A stretch of 64,000 bases of DNA. It comes from Amyloporia xantha (Eukaryota; Basidiomycota; Agaricomycetes; Polyporales; Adustoporiaceae). Under the pieces are notes generated by a model. That model was given only the letters and a program-made list of their open reading frames with translations, made no database searches and had not been told where the DNA came from. Shown piece after piece: positions 35,440-47,667 of this stretch. Every line of letters begins with the position of its first letter. Position 1 is the first letter of the stretch. Where the stretch lies: positions 496,001 to 560,000 of the forward strand of contig JAYKKR010000027.1 of the NCBI GenBank assembly GCA_036971615.1. Direction: 5' to 3'. The translations under genes were made by a program, and so were the position numbers.

Positions 35440-37830
35440 AGCCTGCCCCTTTCGCTCTCTATGATGGTAGCCGCAATGACCAAATACATGTACACAGCGT
35501 ACAAAGATACGCACCCTCCGCATGGCAAACGTAGCGAGCCAATGCCGTCCGTATTGAATACTGCCTGGTGATGGAGACCTTGTATTTCGGCGTAACCTAA
35601 ATGTTGGAATGATTGCGAATGCATCGCGCAGGCGATACCAGGCCCCCGGCGATGGCCCAGGCGAGACACTTATCGCAGAGGTCCAGTCGACGATACCCCT
35701 CAGCGCAGACCAATATCATTAATCACACCCATGAAATGAGCATGCACGAACCACCCAACCGCACAGTGATAGCGATCGTACACGATGTCCATCGGAGACA
35801 ATATAGCCGCCGAGAATGATGCCGAACTGGCGGTTCCTGCTGAAGGACCAGTTCGATACGCTTCGACATGCCGATCGTACCCTGTAAGCCTGTCCGACGA
35901 TACAGCACCGATAGCCATAGCCCGTGGACCCCTGGCCGAACGTCCTCTGCCGTAATCCATACGTTGTTCGATCGTCGTGGCCTATTGACACCGTGATCAT
36001 CTACGCGTCCAAATCTCGAGGCGACCATGAGTTGGATGCGAGGGAGGTGCGACGCAGAGGGACGGACTCGTCGGGCACCCCTTCAAGATATGCTCGTGAA
36101 AGTGCGATTGTGCAGCGCCTACATGCCGCCCTCCGAAATACGTGGGCGTCTATGGAAGAGATCCACGATCCGCAACCAAGAACCACTCCCGTCCCCCTCC
36201 AACAGCACCCTGTGAGTCCGAGTCGATCGCAAATAAGAAGACCACCCTCTTCCCGCTCGTAGATCACCTCGACGACCCCGCAGTCGACCAAATTTAGGAA
36301 ATAACATCCCCGCAGCGCACAATCTCCTCACGGGCAGTATTGATCTTCAATGATGGAAGCAGCGAATTCCTCACCATGACGATAACGGGCTCAAGGTATC
36401 AGCATTTGTATATCTAAAATGATACGGGGCGGGCCAGCGAGGGCCCGAACTGCGTCCGCAGTGCGTTTTGTCCTTGTGAAATCCGTGTTATGCCCACGAA
36501 CTCCATTGGTGAGGACTATATAGCTATAAAGGGTACCCAGTGCGACACGGAGAATCTGCGAGTGGTCAGCGTGGGAGAACAGTAGTTGAAACTGACCACA
36601 CAGGGTCGGACGTAGGACAATACATACACTAATAAGTAACATGTACACACGGCTGACGATGGAATGTACTGGCGCGAACGCGTCCCATTTGATTCGACTT
36701 GATCAGCGTGGTTCTATTCGCGTTGCGACCTTCATTTCAACAAGACAGAAATGAACGGCACAAAGCCCAGAGTCCAGAGCAGCAGCACAGCGCACACATG
36801 CAGGCGGCGTCTTTCCCGCACGCCGACTGCCTGCAGGTCCCAACGACATCGTGGCGCCTACGCGTCGTTCCTGAGACCGGAGAGGATCTCTTCTTCGGAG
36901 CGTGCGGACGCAACATAACACAGCAGATGCGGATGCATGCTTGTGACCCACAGAAGAGGGGCGATCCAAGTATGTTCTGTGGCGACGGGGTGATTGCATG
37001 TGAGCGATCCAAGAAGGCGAAAGGGGAACGGAGATCAGGTACTAGGGACCGGCTGGGCGCGTAACGCGGGTGCGTGCCTGGCTGGCTGGCTCGGACACGA
37101 CACGGAGCGCGATGCTGGTGACATGCTCCGTTGGGCTTCTGTCTGCTTCTGTCAAGAACGCGACAGTCCACGATGTCGATCCGCAGAAGGCTCCCGAGGG
37201 TTCGGCTTGTTGCAGAAGTTTGATAGGAACCTCGAGAGACGGATGATGAAGGCGACTGTGCCTGGCAATATCGATATCTGCATTCCATGCATTTCAATTG
37301 AACTGCGGGTGCGCCTCCACACCTCCTTTCTGAGTGACGGTGGCGAGACAGGCATATCTGGGGAGGGGGTTACATGTAGATATGTAGATACAGGTTGCTC
37401 AACTGTTTCAGGGTACAGTCCGCGTATCGCTGTCAACTTCTCAGCGATTTAGCTGGCACGTGTAGCCCAGGACCCACCCACCAACCCACACATCGCCCAC
37501 TCGAAACCGCACGTCACTGCGAAACGAGGGACTATCCAGCGTCGCGGTCGCGACTCAGGTAGGTCAGTTTCGCCCGACGCGCACTGAGGCAGCGGCGTAT
37601 GAAACGGTGCCGTTTATTGATCCCCTTCTGCACCGCGCCGGTGTAGCAGCTGGATGACGTCGGAGACCTCTCGACAGGGGGCGGGCAGGCTTGGCGTGAT
37701 GCGTCCCGTCGACGCCAGACGGACACCTGATGGGCCAGGGCAGGAAACGGGCACATTTAGTGATCGATTTCCGGATTGGCACGGCTCATGTTCAGGAACA
37801 TATGTCATACGGAGGGTGTGGCCGTATCGT
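35440..37830. other. No recognised gene
   Basis: Frames of 90-190 codons on both strands (for example 35723-36028 minus, 36391-36648 minus, 36737-37297 minus and 36994-37452 plus) without recognisable domains. One minus-strand frame at 36391-36648 begins hydrophobic (MYMLLISVCIVL) but does not continue into a membrane protein I can assemble. Confidence 0.45.
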
Positions 37831-37832
37831 CC

Positions 37833-37868
37833 TGGTCTCGTACCCAGACAAGTCTGGGTACGAGACCA
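37833..37868. repeat. Perfect 36-bp inverted repeat
   Basis: Two 17-bp arms starting TGGTCTCGTACCC are exact reverse complements separated by only AA. It would form a long hairpin or cruciform. It lies inside an unrecognised open frame (37654-38286). Confidence 0.95.
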
Positions 37869-38349
37869 TATCGTCCTTGTCGCCATCCCAGGGGGCACCA
37901 TATTTACTTGCATCTCGGGTGTGCAGCGCAAGTGCAGGAGGGTTCCAGCGTTAGCATCGTTGGAGGACGGCGTCATTCGTGGTATTTTTGGTACATGCGT
38001 GATGGCTACTACGTTCACGAGCCTGACGGTGGCAATGATCGAAATAACTGTCCACGGCAGCGTGCACTCGGAGCGCACGTCAGGGATGCGCGAAAAAGGC
38101 TCAGTTGCGATCAACTCGCTGGCAGACAGACGACAGAGAAGTCGACGTCGGCATCGTCATTGGCCATTGGCAATCGAAATTTTATTGGCAGCCCTGGCTG
38201 ATAGCAGATCTGCGCAGCCTGAGGACCTGATGATGAGAGCGCGGCGACGCAGAGCAGAAGACAGAAGAGGCTCTCAGGTAAAATAACGCAGTGACATTGA
38301 CAAAAACCAAACCACAGCGAGGGCGGACGAGATGCAGCTAGTGTTGTTG

Positions 38350-38870
38350 GCAATACCGGCGCCATTTTGCCAAATGGCGCGCGCCAAGCGCCGCGCCACC
38401 CCTGGCGCACCGTCCTCGAGTGGCACAACCTGGCGAGAATACGGGCGCTTAGAAGTCGGCAGAGCTCGGCAACTGGCGGTATCCTCCGATGGTCTGGTTT
38501 AGGAATTCTCGGCCGGCCTTACACGCATGAAGAATCGACGTCTGGCGTTCATTGGCTCATTTATTGACATCCTTCAACCTCCCGAGGCAGGCCAAACAAG
38601 GCTTTCAGCTTGTAATCAGATTTGTTTCATAGTAGTATCCATGCATACACTGATTTTACATGAGTTGAGAATGATTTATGGTCCCAGAAATTGTAAAATA
38701 TATTTAAACCGGTTGATAATGCAGAAAAACATGCGGGGAGATTTCGCCAGTTTTGCCATGAGCGCCAGCAAACGCCAGGCCCTCCCGCAGAGGCTGCGCC
38801 GCGCCAGGCGCTTGGCGCGGCCTCGCTGGAGTTTTGCCCCCTACACTAGATGCAGCAGCAGAAGCCTCGC
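38350..38870. repeat. Possible fold-back/MITE with GC-rich arms
   Basis: The left arm (about 38359-38440) and the right arm (about 38741-38835) are diverged inverted copies sharing GCGCCAAGCGCC and TGGCGA blocks, around an AT-rich core. The left arm starts with its own palindrome GCGCCATTTTGCC with AAATGGCGC. No target duplication recognised, so this is tentative. Confidence 0.4.
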
Positions 38871-41737
38871 AACGACAGGGGCGGCTCGTGCGATGACGTG
38901 ATTGGACAAGGATTGGCGCGTCGGTGCGCCCGGCGCGGGCTCCCTGGCGCCCACACGCGCGCCTGCTTCGCCCACGGTCGTCATTCCCCCAGACCAAATG
39001 AGTTCATTTGACCAACGCGTTCGTCCCCCCTCGTCAATGTCAAACCCAAACTCTCGACTGACAGCTGCTCAGACGTCGACACGCAGAGCTCGAGGGCGTC
39101 ACCGCGACGCGTCCATCATGATCAGTGCACCACCACCCCTCTCGTCGTCGCATCGCAGGACGTGATCCCACGCAGGCGCGGACGAGGACGCGCCCAAGTC
39201 ACGGCTCATGTGCATGTGCATGATGGAGGGAGAAGCCCCGAATCAGGAATCACGAAGCACGAAGCACGAAGCCAAGGTGAAACGCCCGCCCCGCATCCAC
39301 CGCTTAGCAACGGGCGCATCTTCTCAGCTCTGGGAGGAAGCGCGGGGGCTCTCAGTCTCTCACACATCGTCGCCTTCTCGATCTGCGCGCGTGGGACCGG
39401 GAGGGGGACGGGAATAGCTGAGCCTGCGGGTGCGTCCGCAGTCGCGCGCGGCTCGCAGACGGTGAGTGTATGCCTTTATGTTGTGCGGGGAATGGCCCCG
39501 TCGGTGGGTGCTCAAGATGCGGTGGGTTCTCTGCCTCCAAGAGTCCATACATCCAAACAGGCTGCATTGTCGCAGGGTGATCCCTAGGCGCCACCCATGA
39601 CGCGGACGTGCGACTGACGCGGGCGTGTTGTACTGGGGATCCACGATGCACGGACGTCGGACGCGCGGAAGCAGACTCGGACCCAGACTCGGACGCAGTG
39701 CTCATTCCACCCCCCATGGTATTCCCGTCCTCGCACACGAAGCGCACGAAGTCGGAAGCGCAGCGTCCGAAGCGCACTGCAGCTATTATAAGACCGCGCC
39801 GCGACCGTGCGCACATATATACAGTACACATTCCGTCGCGCCACACGCCCTGTCACGCCACGGTCAGACGGACGGTGACAGGATCCATCCAAATCCAATC
39901 GGACTTCGCACGCACGCTCGCTGTGACGTGCGTATGAGTAGTTCACGGCAGCAATGATAAGCTCACAGTGGCACACAAACGTACGGCATGCGGTGGGGAA
40001 GGCGGATCGCGATGACAGAGAAGGGCAGGGGGCCAGTGTGTTGGGGGGCGAATTCGAAGGTACTCTGTTATTCTGGGCATGGATCTGGGGTGGCGTGACG
40101 CCAGCCGCAGCTGACGCGATAGGGAGACAGGGACGCGCCTGTCATTTGAGAGTTCGGACGGGGTAGACGCTCACATGACATATACCGACCAATGACGCGC
40201 GAGGGCGGGGGAGGATTTCCGGTGTGTGTCGCACGGCGCGATTGCGTGTCTTTTTCGTTCACGCAATAAGGGGGTATGTTTGCACGCGTTTTCCGGGCGT
40301 GAGCATCGAACGCGGCGTACGGCGTGATGATAATGGGCAGATGTGCAGATTAGCAAAGTGACGCACGTAGGTGATATCGTGTCATCAGATATGTTGTGTT
40401 GTTATTGTTGTGCTGATGGGTGTTGATTATTGATCGTACTTTTTTTTGCACCCCCGGCAGGTGGGAGGCGCAAGAGATGGCAGATGCGGCAGGCCGGGAG
40501 ATCTGGCGGGCGTTAGAGAAGCAGAAGCACGATGCGGGCGGAGAATGGTTTTCCATGTTTTGTGGGGAGATGGATCATGCCATTGCCAGTGCGGTGAGTG
40601 TATGTACGTACGAATTGGCACGGCAAATGATATATGCAGGTTGATACCGTCGTGGTCGAGCGTGATTGCGTCTGGGTGGGATAACGGGGCGAGTGGCCCG
40701 GGTTGGGTCTCCGGACGGACAGGTTATTGATTGCTGTCAGGCCGTCGAGAGGCCGCGGGATGGAGAGATGGTGGCGTTGGAGGGGGACGGAATTCTCAAA
40801 GAATGACGAAAAGATTTATTAAATCTAGGCTGGTGCATGGGGAGTGAAAGGAGGCCGGAGGTCACAGGTGAAACAGGAGAGGGGGCACGAGGCGAGCGCG
40901 GGGTTTAGATCCGGGATTTTTGGCTGGGCGGTGCGGTGCGGTGGGTGAGGAGAACTAGGGTGCTGAAGGGGCGGGACGGGGAGCGGGGCCATCTGAGCCT
41001 GGGACGTGGTGGGATCGGCAGCGAGGGCGAGGGCGGGGGAGGGAGTTGCCCGATGGGGTGACGTGCTGACGTGTGCGCGTCAATCGAGAGAAGAGAAGCG
41101 GAAGGGGAAGGCGCGTGCGTGTGACTGGCGGGAGCGATGACGCGTGACGCAGGGGAGGGGAAGGGAGGTGGTTCGCATCGCGCGCGTGACGGTGACGGGT
41201 GGTGGTGGCGGTGGTGGCGGTGGCGACGGTGGGCGGTGTGCAGCTGGGACGTCGAGTGGACGGGGAGGCATCGACGGGGAGGGCGAGTGGAATAAAATCG
41301 CTGTGTTATCGTCCGAAGCAGACGGATACTCGGGTGGCCGAATGCGGCAGGACGGTCACGCCTGTCGAGGGAGCCATAAAAGGGATTATTGCGAGGATAT
41401 ATCGGGACGGGAGCCAGGGGATCGGTGCACGGGCGATAGCAGCCGGGGGGGCGGGCCAATGAGAAGACGGGGAGGGGGTTCCATGGAAGGGATCTGGAAG
41501 AGGATCGGGAATTGAATCTGGCGGAGATTGAAGGGGTGATGAGGATCTGCAGATTTCGAAGGGAGGGGAATTTATGGAATGTATTTTTCGTGAATTTCTG
41601 TTTGGAGGGTGGAGACGGGCGCCTGTGCATCGTCCGCCAAGCCGAGTGTGTCTGAGTCGACGCCCAGGTCTGAATGTCATAAGGCTTCTCTCTCCTCAGC
41701 CCTTCTCCTCCTCCTCCCTTCTCTCCCGTCGCCGTCC
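38871..41737. other. No recognised gene; upstream region of the C2H2 gene
   Basis: GC-rich, with many artefact frames. The 327-codon minus-strand frame at 40905-41888 is the antisense of a CT-rich leader and has no domains. The last 500 bp before 41738 are probably the promoter and 5' UTR of the C2H2 gene, including CT-rich tracts at 41690-41740. Confidence 0.45.
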
Positions 41738-44210
41738 ATGCTGCACCACCTTGTCCCCGCCCACCCCCAGCCCTTCCCCCGCCCCCGACACATCCTCGAC
41801 CACCTCGACCACCTCGTCGTCCCCGCCCCCCTTCCGCACAGAGCTCCCTTCCACCGTGGACAAGCGACTCCCGCTCCCGTCCGCCCATCTCCCCCGCCCC
41901 CGCCCCCAGACTCGGACGTCAGTGGCGACTCCCCATCCCCAACAGGCTTCCACTATGACCCCAGTGGTCCCCTCGACCCTGCCAGCCCTCCCGTCATGTA
42001 CCTCGACCACGATGACCCCGCCTATACCGCCCACAACACAGCGTCCACGGCCCACGACTCATTCTCCCGCCGCTCGCCACCCACCATCCTCACCAACAAT
42101 CTCCTTCCCCAGCCCCGACCACGATGCAGAGCCTGCGCCCTACTCCGCCTCCCCGCTCTCGTCCCCACACTCGCGCACCGCAGGTGCCAGCGCCGCCTAC
42201 TCATTTCCCCCACCCATGAGCGCGCCCTTTGGCCAGTACACCGATCCTCACCGCTATCCGCTCAACCCCTCGCTCGACCGCCGCATGTCCGAGCCCGTCC
42301 TCTCCGAGCGGTACGCCCACGCCCACGCACACACACACGCCCACTCCCTCCCCCACCCCCACTCGCAATCGCAATCCGGGCCCTTCGCCTACACCCCCAT
42401 TTCCAACCCCGCCTCCGCCATCCTCCCCCCGCTCTCCCCGCGGCCCTCCTCCGCCTCCTACTCCGCCTACTCTCCCTCGCCCGCGTCCTACTCGCACGCC
42501 TACTCTTCCACCGCGCACCAACGCCTCAGCAGCGGCTCGTCGGGCGCAGACTACCCGCCCTCGAGCTGGGGCAAGCACGACGCGCTCGGCATCCCCGCGG
42601 ACGTGGGCGAGCCGCCCGTGTCGCCCGTGTATGCGGACAGCGTGAGCGGCTCGGAGGCCTCGGGCGCGGGCGGCGTGAGTCCCCCTGGGCGCGGCGCGAG
42701 CATGGCGCGCGGGCCGGGCCGCGACGGGCAGGGAGCGGGACCAGGGCCAGGGCAGGGCCAGACGCAGACGCAGCGCGGGGCGAACGGCAAGACGTACTCG
42801 TTTGTGAGTCTGCCTGGGAACGCGGTGAAGAAGCGGCCGCGGAGGCGGTACGATGAGATTGAGCGGCTGTATCAGTGCAGGTGAGTCTTGTGCGTCTTTT
42901 TTTGCGGGGTGGGGAGAGGCTGATCGGGCGTGTCGCGGTTTTTGTTTTCGTTTTTTGGTATGTGGGTGGCGTTGGAAATTGGTGGCATGCGGAATTGGAA
43001 TTGGAATTGGAACGGGGTCTGTGATATCTTCGTGCGTATTTGGATTCTGTCCGGGCGGGTGGGCGACGATGTAGCTGGCCGAACTGCACAAAGGCCTACG
43101 GGACGCTGAACCACCTGAACGCGCACGTCACCATGCAGAAGCACGGACCGAAGCGTACGCCTGGGGGTGCGTCCTTTGTCCCTGTCTCACCGCTCACTCA
43201 CACCCATTAACGCGCATCTCCTGCGGGCAGAGTTCAAGGAGCTGCGCAAGCAGTGGCGCCAGGCGAAAAAGGAGCAGGACGAGCAGGAGCGCGAACGCGA
43301 GGCGATGCAGTCGCACCCGCACCCGCACGCGTTCGGCGGGCCGTCGCTCTCGTCCGCCGCTGGCATGCCCATGGGCATGCGCACCCTCCCGTCGCTCGGA
43401 CACGCGCCGGTGCACCCTGCGATGCACCCGTACGGCCAGCAGGCGCACGAGCTCGAGCACCACCGCGTGCGCAGGCGCGACAGCTACGTGGACGGGTTTG
43501 GCGCGCATCCGTCGCAGTATGTCTCTGGCCACGGCGCGCATGCGCAGGGCGGATATCCGAGCCCGCCCGGGTATGCGATCGACGGGGCGCGGTACCCGCT
43601 TGGGTCGCCTGTTGAGGAGGTGCCGCATGCGCATCATCACCAGCAGCAGCAGCAGCAGGCGCAGGCCCATCATCACCAACAACAGCAGCAGCAACAGCAG
43701 CAAATGCGGTACGCGCAGCAGCAGCAAGAGGAGAACATACAGCAAATGGCGAGGCTGTACCGTCACGCGCAGTCTCAGCAGCAGGAGTTGGGCTACGCAA
43801 ACCACGGACACGAGTTGCGCCACCACGCGTCGCACCCGCAGATGGGCGGGAGCGGCGGCGGCGGCGGGGCGACGGGGACGCGCCCGCTGCATCCGTATTA
43901 CCAGGTCCACCCTCAGGCGAATAGCAACGCCCAGGCCGCGCCGAACACGGGCATGGTCCTCCCGCCGCTCACCACGCCCTCGTCGTTCCCGTCTCTCGGC
44001 AGCAGCGGAGGCGGGGGCGGGGGAGACCTCCCGCAGCTGGCGGCGCATGTGTCGCTCGGGCGGAACCAGCTGCCGCCGGACAGCACGCTGCTGACGCCGC
44101 TGCCGGGGTACGAGCCCGACCCGGAGCTGCAGCGGGCGATGGAGGGGCGGTATGCGCAGGGGCAGGAGGAGGAGGAGGGGTATGGGAGCCCGGGGGAGAG
44201 GTACTTGTGA
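41738..44210 (+). CDS. C2H2 zinc-finger transcription factor, 714 aa
   Basis: Basidiomycete regulator with one well-conserved zinc finger. Exons that fit: 41738-42042, 42113-42880, 43075-43166 and 43231-44210. The N-terminal half is Pro/Ser/His-rich (HAHAHTHAH). It is followed by NGKTYSFVSLPGNAVKKRPRR, the finger with Cys357, Cys362, His375 and His381 (C-X4-C-X12-H-X5-H), then KRTPGEFKELRKQWRQAKKEQ, a basic helix. The C-terminal half has long His/Gln runs (43630-43800) and Gly runs. In the first exon, third codon positions are strongly C-biased in one frame until about 42040 and in another frame from about 42113. The 70-nt intron proposed there restores the frame; a one-base insertion in the CCC at about 42081 is the alternative. 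Finger and basic region are firm, the N-terminus less so. Confidence 0.85.
42881..43074 (+). other. 194-nt intron with (GGAATT)n microsatellite
   Basis: Longest intron resolved in the window, splitting the C2H2 finger directly after its first Cys. Contains about four repeats of GGAATT near 42990-43013. Confidence 0.8.
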
Positions 44211-45973
44211 AGGTGAGTCTCGCGCGCGGTGGGTGCTCTGCGTGTTTGTGTTTGTGCTGAGGATTCCGCCCGTCCAGGCTGCGGCTGATGGATATCAGGC
44301 GCGAATCCCGACTCGCAGTGCTTCCTCTCCTTCTCTGGATGTCCCTACCGTCAATCAATGTGATTCGTGGATCATGCGGCGGCCTCCAACTGATTGGACG
44401 TGCAAACGTCGATCCCAAATGAAGATGGCCCCCGATCCCGATCCCGGGTCCGAACCCTGTTGCGAATCGTGAACCACACACATTCACACTTCACACTCAC
44501 ACACCCTACGCTGTGTGCGGCACCATTGGCGCACACATCCACGTCCGCCGTCGACTCTGTGAATTATTGTACATATTTCCCTATGCTGTCATCGTTGCTT
44601 CTACACTGCTACACCTACTATTCGTGCTGCATCCAGGCCTATTTTACTTATTCCGCATCATATTATGGATTCCGGCTCTTTTTCCCTGCATACCACCTCT
44701 CCTGTGCCGACGTGTCCGCGCCGAACGCTGCCTTGACTCGCTCCGCGTACACGTCGCACACAGACACACCCTTCGCCTAGGCCTCGCTTGGCATCGACCT
44801 GGCGTGCGCCGCTCGTCTATTTTCGACCCTCATTTCTATCCGCGTCCCCCTATCCCCCAGGCCTGATTACAGGTCGTCTCCCCGGGTACTGTATGGTGTA
44901 CTCCGATCGTGTACGTGTACATTTATTAGCTCCGCTATGGGGCGTTGTCCTGCCGTGCGTTATAGTGTTTGCCACCCTCTATTCGTTCCGTCCCCTGCAT
45001 GTGTTGCAGCGGTAGCCTTTAGCTGTACGTTTGCTTATTAGTTTCCCTATCCCCCTTCCCCAATTCTGTGCGCGGGTAGAATGTGCCTGCGTGCGGCGTA
45101 CGGTATGGCTGTATATAGTCGGTCTTATTCACATTCGGTTTATACACATTGTATTGGGTACTTAGTAGACACATATCGTATTGGGCGGTGAAATATTTTT
45201 AGGACGGAGAACGTTCGCCGGGCGGGTGTTCGAACTTCGAAGCGTTTGAAGTGCGCAGTGATGCGTCCGTGGTTTCTGTGCAAGCGGGCGACGACGGCGC
45301 TGGCAGATGGCATCCATCGCGTAAGGCGATCGTCCCATCTGTCAATGAAATCTGACAAGATAGCTGACAAGATGAAGGCAAAATGAAACAAGACGACCGC
45401 CCGCTGAGGAAATCAACCTCTTAATCGTGTATCAGCGCAAACGCGGTAGCCGGACCCGCAGGGATGCGCCCGGATCCGAAGCCCTGCCCTGTTCTGGACG
45501 CGGACATGAGCACGAGCTCTGCGCTGTCAAACGCCCGGAGGCAATCTTCTTTCGTGCCCTCACCCTCCATGCCAGCCCATTCACACGCGGTATGATGGTA
45601 TGGTAAGCGTAACGGTCGTGCTCACGTGATTTGACACTCCGATGTTCGGCCAGATCGGAAGAGCCCAGGACCCCAGAGAGCTGCGAGATAATGCATAGAT
45701 CATGCCGTGTGTGACCATACCGCATCCTCAAAATACATTGCCCACTAAAAACTCATGGAATACACTTCTTATATTATGCTGCAATACATGTTTTAACATT
45801 TACTGTGGATATTTGAGCAAAGAGACAAGTTATGTGCAGGCAGCACCGGTGGTCAAACACGTTGCACCTAGGCTGTCCAACGAGTCGATTGCCTATTTTT
45901 GGTGAGCGTCCGGCAAACACCGTCGCTCAACAGGCTTGTCGGTTCGCGCAAGATACTGTTCCACCTCCTCCCG
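44211..45973. other. Downstream region of the C2H2 gene, no recognised gene
   Basis: CT-rich, probably including a long 3' UTR to about 45000. Frames at 44394-44866 (plus) and 45140-45391 and 45432-45731 (minus) are unrecognised. Confidence 0.45.
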
Positions 45974-47484
45974 GTCAAATTGGGGTCATTTTTGGCCACA
46001 GATATTAAGGACAGCCTTATAGCAGCTTTAGGAAAAATTTCAACTACATTCTGTGACTTACACCTTAACCTTAAAGGTAGTTGACCTAGTTGACAATTGT
46101 TGCCTGCATATGCTAGAGGTGAACCAGGTCCTTAAATTTCTATCATTTGCCTTGAATATAAATGACTCTTGCATATTATATGAGCAGTCAAATATCCTTG
46201 AACAATAATATACTCAGTAAGTGGCATCATTTTCTATGGCTTGTCAGGACTCAGAATGGACAGGTGTCAATGACACTCAAGTAAATGCTTTATATTTGGA
46301 AGAGCCACTTGACACAGTATTTGAGGGTAGTGAGAAAAATCCCAAACACTGGATAGGATTTGTAATATCTTGATGTCAGACTTTGTCAAAAATAACTTGT
46401 TGAATATTGGTTGCAATATCATACAAATACTAGATGTAACAAAAGCTCCTTCCAAGGTTTTTATAATCCTTGCTGGTGGCATAAGAGAGATATTCCACCA
46501 ACAATGAAAGCTGCATATAGAGTACTATTTCATTCTATTTAAAATGCCTTAGCTAGGTTGATGGATACATCAGAATAAATAGTACATCTGGACCTTCTAT
46601 AAATTCATTGTGTAGATTAAAATTTATGTCAACATTCTAGTAGTCATTCCTTGATCTTATTGAGCCTATTCCTGAGGGTGTTTTATGCCTAGATAAGTCC
46701 TGGTCACATTTATTTTGTCTGTGCCATAGGCTACTTCTGTTAAAATTGCAAGAAGATGAATACCTGCTAATCTCTAATATGAGACAGGCTAAGACCTGCA
46801 AGATGTACTACAAAGAGTATAAATAAATTACAAATTGGCACTTCCCTGGAAAGAAGCATCAGGAAAACCAAACTTTTCTCAATCAACTTATCTATCTTAA
46901 TTTCCTAGACAAGAAATCCAGAGACTTCTCAGACTATTCAGAAGAATCAAAAAAATCTTGGGAATGTGAATTATTCTTAGGCAAGAGAAAGAGATAGTAA
47001 GTCAATAAGAAAAATTTGGAATTTTACTGATGTCAACAGGCATTATATCCTCAGGCTTAAGTTTAGTATAATCCAAGCCATCAGACATTGGATCATGACT
47101 CTTGTATATATGCTTAGACTCATCATTTTGAAACCCTGGAGAGACCAGCCCTTCTGAATTAACAATGCCACTTCATAGCTCTAAATCTGAGAACAATCCA
47201 AAATGCATTTACTGTGTTTGGAAGATTGTGAAATGTACATATATTTTAAAGAAAGAAATTTTGGTAACCCACTGTAGTTCTAGATGAGATTTCCAATATG
47301 TGATTGTGTGAAATGAGGAAGAAATTTCAATTGTCAATTTTTATATTGTGATAAAGATATTGTGCTTGAACAGTCTATATCATTTCTAATATTTTCACCA
47401 TCTTCAAGTTCCTCATGTTTTATAGCATGTTCTCAACCATGAGTGGCACACAATAATACAGAATGCAATTCTCCCACCAGGTTT
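45974..47484. mobile_element. Decayed mobile DNA, CpG-free tract A
   Basis: About 1.5 kb in which I find no CG dinucleotide at all, with strongly AT-rich, stop-ridden frames. The best minus-strand remnant is at 46267-46482 (71 codons). The tract abuts, at 47433-47657 on the minus strand, a short coding-like stretch ending in RNLVGELHS that has an inverted partner at 51030-51120. The family is unknown. A transposon-terminus-like GCATCAGGAAAACC also occurs at about 46856. Confidence 0.6.
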
Positions 47485-47654
47485 CGGACGCGGCAATTTC
47501 CGAGATCACGAGGATGACACACGTGATCTTGTTGACTGGCCTGCGTCGCCTCTTCTGCTCTACGTTTCCATCCTTCAGATATGTACATAGAGTATACGTA
47601 GTTGATGAGACAAGCGAAAGAGACAGGAATTGCTATTAGATGTCGCGCGAATAG

Positions 47655-47667
47655 CATCAGGAAAAAC
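47655..47667 (+). repeat. Left terminal inverted repeat of element 2
   Basis: CATCAGGAAAAAC, identical to the first 13 bases of element 1. Confidence 0.8.

Noticed and set aside
40905..41888. Long minus-strand frame (327 codons), Pro/Arg/Ser-rich
   Set aside because: It is antisense to the GC-rich, CT-rich leader and first exon of the C2H2 gene, has no domain, and its codon pattern mirrors the other strand.
43194..44048. Minus-strand frame of 284 codons with Leu/Arg runs
   Set aside because: It is a shadow of the CAG/CAC-rich C2H2 C-terminus; the Leu runs are the reverse of poly-Gln.
46081..47460. AT-rich block as a mitochondrial DNA insertion
   Set aside because: No mitochondrial gene text in any frame; complete lack of CpG together with adjoining repeat remnants fits decayed mobile DNA better.
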